A stretch of DNA of 20,267 nt from a virus. The notes under the pieces are model-generated. The model saw nothing but the letters and a program-made list of their open reading frames with translations, was not told the DNA's origin and ran no database searches. Position numbers and translations under genes: made by a program. The stretch is from positions 1 through 20,267 of IMG/VR virus record IMGVR_UViG_3300034082_000731; one strand, 5' to 3'. This document shows, in pieces, positions 1-6,700 of this stretch (its first letter is position 1; each line of letters opens with the position of its first letter).

Positions 1-1
1 T

Positions 2-820
2 GGTCCAACAAACGCAACAAGATCAAGTGCTGGTGTTTACACTATCACTTACGGTCAAGCGGCTTCTGGTATCTATATACTAAATGCTGCGGGAAGATAT
101 CGTGCTGATTTTACATATACGATAAGTTCAACATCATATACACAGTCACAATACTTTAATGTCTATACGCCGTACATTGACATTGACACCTTCTTTGAAG
201 ATCACCCAGAGCTTGAAACTGATTGGTATGACAAGTTTGAGAAGATGGAAAAGAAGGTGCGAAATATTATCAACACTTTCTGTGGACAGTCTTTTGAGTA
301 CTATCCAAATAAACAACTTGAGGTTATGGGTTCTGGAAAGAAATCAATTCATCTTCCAAATCCAATAACTACTCTGAGAAAGGTCACAGCCGATCCAGGA
401 ACCAATGATGAGATAGTTCTTCATGATTACTCAGATGCAACAATGAATCATATAGAAAAAATAAAAGAACCTCATAGTTTTGGTAGCTCATATTATGTTC
501 AGTTCAGGAAATCAGTTCTTGATAGCGTAAATGTTCTTTTAATTGTTAATAAGTTTAATCCTCAAAGTGTGTATCGGATTGAGGGTGATTTTGGATGGCA
601 GTTTGTTCCGAACAATATTGAGCAAGCAGCAGATCTTTTGTTGGTTGACATGATGAATGATGATTCTGAGTTTAGAAGGCATGGTATAGCAAGAGTAGAT
701 ATGGATACTATTGAGTACGAAATGAGAAGAGATTCTTCGTTCTACGAGTCAACTGGCAATATTGATGCAGATGTCCTGTTGATGGATTATACACTTTTCG
801 TTATGGACTATATTGTATAA
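2..820 (+). CDS. Head-tail adaptor (HK97 gp6-like connector), 5' partial
   Basis: The reading frame is open from the left window edge to the stop at 820 (272 residues visible), so the gene begins upstream; the ATG at 245 is internal. Residues from about 55 on (YIDIDTFFEDHPEL, then a helical stretch, then GQSFEYYPNK and SIHLPNPITTL) have the layout of gp6-like head-tail adaptors: helices, a short beta hairpin carrying a Pro-rich loop, then more helices. Such proteins form a ring under the portal to which the closure protein binds. The first 50 or so visible residues are Ser/Thr/Tyr-rich beta strands (AGVYTITYGQ, AGRYRADFTYTI), resembling an Ig-like domain fused N-terminally. Position directly before the closure and neck genes supports the call. 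Family assignment is from pattern and synteny only. Confidence 0.72.
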   Translation, partial: GPTNATRSSAGVYTITYGQAASGIYILNAAGRYRADFTYTISSTSYTQSQYFNVYTPYIDIDTFFEDHPELETDWYDKFEKMEKKVRNIINTFCGQSFEYYPNKQLEVMGSGKKSIHLPNPITTLRKVTADPGTNDEIVLHDYSDATMNHIEKIKEPHSFGSSYYVQFRKSVLDSVNVLLIVNKFNPQSVYRIEGDFGWQFVPNNIEQAADLLLVDMMNDDSEFRRHGIARVDMDTIEYEMRRDSSFYESTGNIDADVLLMDYTLFVMDYIV

Positions 821-822
821 TC

Positions 823-1197
823 ATGTCACAAGGAACATTTCTACCACTTCCGCATAGCATTGATGTTTATACACGCACCACTTCTGTGAATGATGCTGGT
901 CAGAAAACAATGACATACACTAAGGCTGGAACAATAAAGGCTTTCTTTCAATCAATGTCGTCAGAAAGAAGGACTTATCCGTATATAGATAACATTGATG
1001 AAATTGAATTTTACATTTCTCATAAAGATCAGGCTTATGCTATTTACAATAACAGAATTCAAAATGTTATAGATAGATTTGGGAATATCATTGAGGCTGG
1101 ACCAGTTGAGATTGTAAATATACATAAACAAACTGGTCTCAATGGGAAGGTTCGTCAAATACTTCTTACATGCCGTAAGGTGGTAGAAAATGCTTAA
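823..1197 (+). CDS. Head closure / head-tail joining protein
   Basis: This 124-residue protein fits the Phage_H_T_join family (SPP1 gp16-like stopper), which binds the adaptor ring and seals the DNA-filled head before the tail docks. The N-terminus has the typical strand plus turn (IDVYTRTTSVNDAGQKTMTY), followed by a segment with FFQSMSSERR, a central charged strand, and a C-terminal strand pair ending in ILLTCRK, as in that family. Length is normal. It starts 2 nt after the adaptor stop and its last 8 nt overlap the next gene, suggesting translational coupling. No clear Shine-Dalgarno sequence precedes the ATG. Assignment rests on fold pattern and gene order. Confidence 0.72.
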   Translation: MSQGTFLPLPHSIDVYTRTTSVNDAGQKTMTYTKAGTIKAFFQSMSSERRTYPYIDNIDEIEFYISHKDQAYAIYNNRIQNVIDRFGNIIEAGPVEIVNIHKQTGLNGKVRQILLTCRKVVENA

Positions 1198-1726
1198 TGT
1201 TCAGGTGGATAGCCGTTCAATGACGCAATTGATTGCGGCACAGATTTATTATGATACATTGCCAAACAGAATTCAGTACGCTCAAGCAGAAGCTATGATG
1301 ATGGCTAAAATGAAGTTAAAAGATGCTGTTTCTCCAATCGCAAAGGCTGCTAAGTACCTTCAATATGAACTAATACCATTTGGTGCTGGTGGTATTAGAT
1401 TAAAAATTAAACCATATCCAAAATCACAAACTGGAAAGAATGGTAGAAACATCCAGATTGCATCAGCAATTTTGTTGACTGGCAGGAAGGGCGGGGGAAC
1501 GATCTCTGCTGGCGATGGTCTCATGAAGACTAGACAGGCTTCTGTTGCTCAGGGATATGCAAGATTTTATAAAGAAGTTAGACAGGTAGCAATTGCATCT
1601 AAGAGAGACAAGATAAAGGAAGCGGCTGCAAAGGTTATCAAAGCTGAAATTAAAAGATCCTTTTCAGGTCAGGGCTTTACATCTGGTGGTAATATTAAAG
1701 CTCCTACAAAGGATATCCTGAGGTAA
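1190..1726 (+). CDS. Neck / tail completion protein (HK97 gp10-like by position)
   Basis: This 178-residue, Lys/Arg-rich protein overlaps the closure gene by 8 nt and has a GGTGG-type ribosome binding site inside it. It begins with a helix, contains a segment rich in Gly and Lys (ILLTGRKGGGTISAGDG), and ends with a long amphipathic helix (KIKEAAAKVIKAEIKRSF). That layout, helix, loop with small residues, C-terminal helix, matches HK97 gp10-type neck proteins, which normally sit between the closure and tail terminator genes, exactly as here. Sequence identity to a named family is not obvious by eye, so the call is mostly synteny. Confidence 0.5.
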   Translation: MLNVQVDSRSMTQLIAAQIYYDTLPNRIQYAQAEAMMMAKMKLKDAVSPIAKAAKYLQYELIPFGAGGIRLKIKPYPKSQTGKNGRNIQIASAILLTGRKGGGTISAGDGLMKTRQASVAQGYARFYKEVRQVAIASKRDKIKEAAAKVIKAEIKRSFSGQGFTSGGNIKAPTKDILR

Positions 1727-1729
1727 TTT

Positions 1730-2140
1730 ATGCCAATTAGTGTCTATGATGTAAATACATTTTTAAAAGCTGATACAACTTTGGCAAACATTGCTGGAAA
1801 AACAATGAACTTCTTTCCAGTGATTGGTTATGGTACAGAAACAGCACCTTTTGTCGTCTATTTCTACAACCCTTATATCCCATCAGTTGAAGCATATTGG
1901 AATAGATATGATGCTATTCGCTATTCAGTTTACGATTCTGATGTTGATAGGATGTTTAAAATTGGGGAAAGATTAATTGAATTACTCGGTCATGGTGATG
2001 AAATACAAGGAACTGTGTCTAGCTCAAATGTTCGTATATTAAGCTCTCAATTAGTTTCAACATCTGTATCAGAACCGATTGAGAAAGAAGGTTGGTATCA
2101 AATGGACCTTGATTTCTCCCTGTTTTCAGTAAGTCTATAG
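1730..2140 (+). CDS. Tail terminator protein (gpU / gp17-like)
   Basis: This 136-residue protein is likely the ring that caps the finished tail tube and joins it to the head. The N-terminal helix (VYDVNTFLKADTTL), the strand APFVVYFYNPYI, the segment RYDAIRYSVYDSDVDRMFKIGERLIELL (split here: RYDAIRYSVYDSD, then a long helix) and the C-terminal strand WYQMDLDFSLF follow the alpha/beta layout of tail terminators. It starts 3 nt after the preceding stop, with GAGGT at 1720-1724 as ribosome binding site spanning that stop. It lies immediately before the tail tube region, the usual position. No enzyme motif is present. Confidence 0.65.
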   Translation: MPISVYDVNTFLKADTTLANIAGKTMNFFPVIGYGTETAPFVVYFYNPYIPSVEAYWNRYDAIRYSVYDSDVDRMFKIGERLIELLGHGDEIQGTVSSSNVRILSSQLVSTSVSEPIEKEGWYQMDLDFSLFSVSL

Positions 2141-2148
2141 ATAGTTTG

Positions 2149-2157
2149 TGGTATCAT
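2149..2157 (+). promoter_or_regulatory. Extended -10 promoter-like element (TGG TATCAT)
   Basis: TGG followed by TATCAT (2152-2157) matches an extended -10 (TGn plus a hexamer with 5 of 6 consensus bases). No good -35 is seen. The hexamer ends 8 nt before the ATG of the 64-residue gene, so the predicted transcript would start within a few bases of the start codon. The gene has no Shine-Dalgarno sequence, which fits leaderless expression. Sequence-only prediction. Confidence 0.4.
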
Positions 2158-2165
2158 AAAAGTAT

Positions 2166-2360
2166 ATGAAGTATAATGTAATTACATACATCGGCAAGAC
2201 CCCAGGGTTTTCCGTGAAACTAGGAAAAGATGTTTATGATTTTGAGTGGCAGAAAGGTCGTGGGATCGGAAACCGCTCTGATGAAATAAAAACTGATCAT
2301 GCCATTAAGATTTCTAAATGGCGAGATCGCAAGGGCAAGAAAATATTTGTCCTTGAATAA
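2166..2360 (+). CDS. Small protein of unknown function (64 aa)
   Basis: I do not recognise this protein. It is 64 residues, basic, with alternating hydrophobic and charged residues (KYNVITYIGK, FSVKLGKDVYDFEW, AIKISKWRDRKGKKIFVL) that suggest a compact all-beta fold, possibly SH3-like. It lacks a signal peptide, membrane segment and cysteines. It sits between the tail terminator and the tail tube genes, ends 15 nt before the tube ATG, and has no ribosome binding site; only an extended -10-like sequence lies just upstream. Coding is supported by its position in the operon, the same strand and the fit of length to the gap between neighbours. A minor neck or tail tube accessory role is a guess. 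Confidence 0.6.
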   Translation: MKYNVITYIGKTPGFSVKLGKDVYDFEWQKGRGIGNRSDEIKTDHAIKISKWRDRKGKKIFVLE

Positions 2361-2361
2361 C

Positions 2362-2367
2362 AGGAGG
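2362..2367 (+). promoter_or_regulatory. Strong ribosome binding site of the tail tube gene
   Basis: AGGAGG, the perfect anti-16S core, lies 8 nt before the ATG at 2376. It is the best ribosome binding site in the window and fits the need for many copies of the tube subunit. Confidence 0.8.
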
Positions 2368-2375
2368 ATAGTAAA

Positions 2376-2954
2376 ATGGCAGTAACAACTTCCAATATCG
2401 TAGTTGGTGAAGCAACAGTAAAAACTGGTGTTTCCAACATCACGATGACAAACTCAGATTTTGATAGCTTGACAGATGTGGGCGCAACCCAAGGTGGTCT
2501 TGAAATTTCGTGGGAACCAGACATGGTTGACATTGAAATTGACCAGTACGGTGACGCAGCAAAGGTCATTCAGTCAAAGGTGAAAGTAATGGTTAAGACA
2601 ACCCTCGCAGAAGGAACTCTTAACAACCTTGCAACAGCATGGAGCTATGACAATGTAACTGGTGGAGAGTCAATCAAAGCAAATAATGATGGCGCAAACA
2701 CAAAGACATTGTTGTTTGGTTCACAGGGCGTGTACCCATTTGAGTACGCACTCCAGGTAACTGGTAATGCCCCTGGTTCAACAGCATCGGTAACAAAGAC
2801 CCGCAAGTTTAATACTAAGCGTGCAGTGTCAATGACCACTTCAATGATTTCAATGAAGAGAGCTGAAGCAACCGTGTTTGAAGTATCGTTCCGTGTTTTG
2901 CCAGTAACTGGTGATACAGGCTACGAATACGGCAAGATTATTGATCAGCAATAA
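2376..2954 (+). CDS. Major tail tube protein
   Basis: This 192-residue protein is the likely tube subunit that stacks as hexameric rings around the tape measure. It is almost entirely beta-rich and begins MAVTTSNIVVGEATVKTG, a start typical of tube proteins. The middle has WEPDMVDIEIDQYGDAAKV, recalling the loop region by which tube subunits stack, and the C-terminal half (ALQVTGNAPG, FNTKRAVSMTT, FEVSFRVLP) gives the closing strands of a tube barrel. It has the strongest ribosome binding site in the window and is followed by an intrinsic terminator, both expected for a high-copy structural gene. It directly precedes the frameshifted chaperone and tape measure, the canonical order. No Ig-like C-terminal decoration domain is present. 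Confidence 0.82.
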   Translation: MAVTTSNIVVGEATVKTGVSNITMTNSDFDSLTDVGATQGGLEISWEPDMVDIEIDQYGDAAKVIQSKVKVMVKTTLAEGTLNNLATAWSYDNVTGGESIKANNDGANTKTLLFGSQGVYPFEYALQVTGNAPGSTASVTKTRKFNTKRAVSMTTSMISMKRAEATVFEVSFRVLPVTGDTGYEYGKIIDQQ

Positions 2955-2979
2955 TTAACACCAAAAATTTGTACTAAGT

Positions 2980-3029
2980 AAAAACTCCTGGGAATCGGTA
3001 TGATATACTGAAACCTGGGAGTTTTTCTT
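2980..3029 (+). terminator. Intrinsic terminator after the tail tube gene
   Basis: The arms 2980-2992 and 3014-3026 pair over 13 bp with two central G-T wobbles (left arm AAAAACTCCTGGG, right arm CCTGGGAGTTTTT), with a 21-nt loop and a T-rich tail. It lies 26 nt after the tube stop and before the chaperone gene. It would cap abundant tube mRNA while letting a fraction read through. Confidence 0.85.
3001..3009 (+). promoter_or_regulatory. Extended -10 promoter-like element inside the terminator loop
   Basis: TGA followed by TATACT (3004-3009) is a good extended -10 within the loop of the terminator hairpin. A transcript starting near 3016 would carry only part of the 3' arm, so it could not form the terminator, and would include the ribosome binding site AAGGAG at 3050-3055 of the chaperone gene. 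No -35 match is seen at normal spacing. Prediction only. Confidence 0.4.
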
Positions 3030-3067
3030 ATATTCCCTACGATTATAACAAGGAGCAATATTTAAAC

Positions 3068-3376
3068 ATGACAACAAATAACGATTTGTTCAAGGGTACT
3101 GAGATTACATTTTCTGATGGAAAAAAGAGAGTAGTTAAGCCTTTGACGATTAAGCACCTCCGTGAGTTCATGAAGGTTGCAAACGAAATGAAGACTGATA
3201 ACGAAGCGGGTATGACTGATGATGATATTGATAAGATGATCGCAGCAGCTTCTATTGCTTTGCGTAAGGCAGATCCAGAGTTGGCAGCAAACCGTGATGC
3301 TCTTGAGGATATTCTTGACCTCAGAACATTCGGTGAAGTAATGGCTGCTGCAATGGGTAACGACCCAAACCAATAA
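3068..3376 (+). CDS. Tail assembly chaperone, short form (gpG-like)
   Basis: This 102-residue product is the unshifted form of the tail assembly chaperone, which keeps the tape measure protein soluble and recruits tube subunits but is absent from the finished virion. It has the layout of gpG-like proteins: a beta-strand start (EITFSDGKKRVVKPLTI) then a helical body (HLREFMKVANEMK, IDKMIAAASIALRK, LEDILDLRTFGEVMAAAMG). AAGGAG lies 12 nt before the ATG. Its last codons contain the in-frame slippery heptamer CCCAAAC, ending 3 nt before the stop codon. Location between tube and tape measure genes is diagnostic. Confidence 0.85.
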   Translation: MTTNNDLFKGTEITFSDGKKRVVKPLTIKHLREFMKVANEMKTDNEAGMTDDDIDKMIAAASIALRKADPELAANRDALEDILDLRTFGEVMAAAMGNDPNQ

Positions 3377-3699
3377 ACGGGGAAGGTGGAGGCGGTCAGC
3401 CTCTATCATGGAATGAGATCCCCCTTCTGAAGTATGAGTCAGAAATATTTGTTCAAGTCGGTGCATGGAGAAGTCTAGAGGAATTAGAGGAGTCTTTAAT
3501 TCTTCACGAAATGTTTCTTCTGTACCGAGCTTGTTCAAATGAATATAGTAAAGAAATTAAAGCCCTAGCTCTTTCCCAAGGAGCAGATGTTGACTTTGAT
3601 GAAGACTGGTATTCGCCAGAAGATAAAGTTCCAGATGAGCCGATGAGACCGTTTGAGGTCATGAGCTTCGGTATTCCATTAGGCTACACGCAGGAATAA
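3068..3699 (+). CDS. Tail assembly chaperone, -1 frameshift fusion (gpGT-like)
   Basis: A -1 slip at CCCAAAC (3364-3370) joins the first 101 codons to a second frame that is open from 3361 to the stop at 3697-3699, giving a fusion of about 210 residues. The added part starts PINGEGGGGQPLSWNEIPLL and continues with a helical, acidic segment (LEELEESLILHEMFLLYRA, then YSKEIKALALS). This second frame lacks any start codon with a ribosome binding site near its beginning; the first ATG is at 3511, well inside the open frame, which argues against independent translation. The two-product system is established for lambda G/GT and many siphoviruses: the T part binds tube subunits, the G part binds the tape measure. 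The fusion ratio cannot be read from sequence. Confidence 0.85.
3364..3407 (+). promoter_or_regulatory. Programmed -1 frameshift signal: slippery heptamer plus hairpin
   Basis: C CCA AAC at 3364-3370 is in the correct phase of the short frame and follows the X XXY YYZ rule, re-pairing as CCC AAA. The short-frame stop TAA follows at 3374-3376. Downstream, 3385-3393 pairs with 3399-3407 (GAGGC with GCCTC at the core, flanked by G-C, T-A and two G-T pairs), giving a 9-bp stem with a 5-nt loop, 14 nt from the heptamer. The heptamer call is firm; the hairpin as stimulator is inferred. Confidence 0.82.
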
Positions 3700-3703
3700 T
3701 GAT

Positions 3704-3731
3704 TGCTATTTACTGTATAAAATGGGATAAT
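3704..3731 (+). promoter_or_regulatory. Promoter-like sequence before the tape measure gene
   Basis: TTGCTA (3704-3709) and GATAAT (3726-3731) are separated by 16 nt, and TGG precedes the GATAAT hexamer as an extended -10. A second -10-like hexamer, TATATT (3733-3738), ends 9 nt before the tape measure ATG. The gene has no Shine-Dalgarno sequence, so a very short or absent leader is plausible. Predicted from sequence only. Confidence 0.45.
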
Positions 3732-3747
3732 CTATATTGGTACAAAT

Positions 3748-6700
3748 ATGTCTGATGTAGATCTAATAATTAGCGTACATACTACGGGTGTTAAGGATGT
3801 CGCTAATTTAAGCGCATCTGTACGAAATCTTGCTCTTAACCTAAAGGGTGTAACAGTGCCAATGAGGGCACTGGATAGCCATGCTAAAGCTGTCAATAAA
3901 GCATTAGGCATCACGAGCAAAGGTGTTAATCAACACGCTAATAGCTTAAAAGAACTAAAGAGAAATCAAGCTGCTCTTTCTGAAGAGAGCAAGCGCCTCC
4001 GCTCTAATATTCAGAACTATAACCTCGCAATATTAAAAGCTGGTGGTCCTACAACAAAACTTGGTAAAGAGCTAACTTTTACTCAAAATCAACTCAAGGC
4101 GTTTTCAACAACACTTCGTGGTTTGAGAATTAGGTCTTTTGGATCAGACCTCTCTAATATCTCGCTAAGACTTCAGAAGATGGGTAAGGATGCCCAATTC
4201 GTTGGTAGAAGCTTGATGATTAACCTTACAGCACCATTGTTGCTGTTTGCAAGAACTGGTCTACAAAGTTTAGTTAAAGTTGATGCTGCTCTTGTAAGAC
4301 TAACAAAGGTTCTTGAAGGCGTTGCAATGACAGCCGAACAGGCTGATAAGAAGCTTGGCAAGGGTCTTGGTGGTGCAGAGCGCCAGGCTGCTATTAACAA
4401 AATGGTTGATTCATTTAAGGCTCTTGATTTTGCGTTAACTGGTTTAAGTAATAAATTTGGTGTATCAAAAGATCTTGTAGTTGGTCTTGCAACAGATTTT
4501 GCTGAATTGGGAATTAGTGCTAATGAAAATATCACAGCACTTACAGAGCTAACACTTGTTACTGAAAAACTCGGCAACATGGATGCCGCTGGCGCACAAG
4601 ACCTTTCCCAGGCTTTGTATTTCAACTCGGTTAGAGCTCTTGAGGCATCTGGTGCTTTTGCTAAATTAACAAACGCAAGAGACCGTGAAGCAAGAGCAAT
4701 CGCAGCGGCTAAAACACAGCTCAATATGTTTAACAATATTGAAAATGTCACGGCGCTAACTCTAAAGGACTTGTCTGAGTCACTTCCAGAACTAGGTTCA
4801 ATGGCAGTGAGCTTTGGCTTGTCAATGACAGAGGCAGCAGCATTGCTTGCTCCTATGAAAGCTGCTGGTCTTGATGTTGGTGCTTCTGCAAACTCAATTA
4901 AAGTTTCATTGCAAAGAGCAATCAGTCCAACTAAGCAAAACACAGAATTGTTAGCAAGTCTTGCTAAACAATATGGAGTTGCATCTGATACTCAGAATAT
5001 TTTTAATAAAACAACAAAAACTGGGTTGACTGGTCTTCAGGGTATTGTTGATGTATTTATGAAGGTTGAGGCAAGCTCTGCTGGAGCAGAGGGTGCCCTC
5101 AAGCTTATGTCTGAAATCTTTGAGAAGCGTCAGGGACCAAGAATGTATATTGCCATTCAGCAGATGGGGCAATTTGATAGAGAACTCAATAAGGCTACAA
5201 GAAGCGCTAATACATCAGAAGGGATTCTTGCATCCGTAGCAGAAGGTGCTTTAAGTAAGTTTAATCAATTAAATAGTACAGCGCTTCCAGCAGCTATAAA
5301 TAACTTTAGTGACATTGGAATTATTGCAAGAATTGCAACCGCCCAGGCGGGACAAATGGTTGAAGGTTACGGAAAAGTTTCTGCTGCTGAAATTAAAACA
5401 GCTAAAGAAGTAAGAAAGGCTGTTGCCGATGTTGTCGTTCAGAAGAAGCAAAGTCAAGGAATTGACATCATTGGTGGAGCAAAAACAGAATCTGGTCGTG
5501 CAATGCTCGTTGAGCTTGCTGGTGCATCAAACGCTCAAGAAGTTGCTAATATGGAATTGGAGCAGTCACTCGGTTCGCTTGAAGTAGCTATTCAAAAAAT
5601 TAAAAACGCATTTAAGCTTTTTGCTGCGGATTTGATGAAGACAATTGGTCCAGCATTGAAGAGCATGGCTGATAAAATTCAGGTATTCTATGAAAAATGG
5701 CAATCACTGTCCGAGGCTACTAGACAAAATATATCCAAAGTAATTCTTGGGTTCCTTGCGTTCCTAGCTATTCTTGGTCCAGTAGTTCTTGCTATCGGTA
5801 CAATTCAAGCATCAATGGGTGTTTTGGGTAGAGCTCTTACTGGTTTACTTCCTAAGCTTGCAACAACAGAAGGTGGATTTGTTGGATTAGGAACATCTGC
5901 TTCCATAGCTAATGCAAAAGTAAAAGCCCTGTATGGCACTATTGTTGCAAAGTCATTGCAAAGTAAATTATTAGGTACTAAAACTGGATCACTTGCTGAC
6001 GCACAAAGCGCAGCACAAGCGGCGATGGGTAGTTTTGCAGCACCAAAATCAACTACTTTTACTCCAAAAACTGCAAAAGCATTGGCTCCATTACATCAAG
6101 CAAGAATAACTCAAGCTGAACAGCTTAGAGAGTTTTTGGCAAGAAACTCTGGGGCAACAAAAACTGATTTCTTAAAGAGTAGAGCTATTTCTAGCAAGAT
6201 TGCCTCTGGAGCCGCTCTAACTCCAGCACAATATGCGTATCAGCTTACAAATTCAGCAAAAGTAGCAAGTGTTCCAGGCGCTCTTGCTGCTGGTAAAGCA
6301 GCGGCTGTTACAAGAATTGATGATATTAATAGAAATATAAGAACTGGTGTAGCTAACAGAAACGCAACAGGTATAAGAGCTGCCTTTAGACAGAATCAAG
6401 TAGCGGCAAGAGACCCGTTCTATAAAGCCAAGGGTATTGCTACAGACAGAATGGGTACTCGCTTCTTTAGGGCTGGAGAAGAACTTCTTGATGACACTAC
6501 TCCTGGAACACCGAGCCGTACAAGAGGAGCGCTCTCAAGACTTAGTGGTGGAAGAATATCAGCAACAAGAAGACTTCTTGGAACAGCGGAAGATCAAGCA
6601 AACATTCTTGCTGGCGGTGGTGTTCAGGGCGCAAGGATGCAAACACAACTTCGTGCTCGTAAAGCTGTAGGTGGTATTAAAGACTTTGCAACAACGAGCA

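Noticed and set aside
245-820. Start of the adaptor gene at ATG 245
   Set aside because: The same frame is open back to the window edge and encodes plausible protein including adaptor-typical YIDIDTFFEDHPEL before this ATG, and no good ribosome binding site precedes it.
816-821. TATAAT hexamer before the head closure gene
   Set aside because: It ends 1 nt before the ATG, too close for a transcript that includes the start codon.
3062-3538. Antisense open frame of 158 residues over the chaperone gene
   Set aside because: It overlaps a well supported + strand gene, has no sensible product and no ribosome binding site. Other minus-strand frames over the tape measure, such as 4173-4943 and 7107-7595, are explained the same way by codon bias of the real gene.
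3511-3699. Independent 62-residue gene
   Set aside because: The frame is open upstream to the slippery site at 3364 and the classic position fits a frameshift product; no ribosome binding site precedes ATG 3511.
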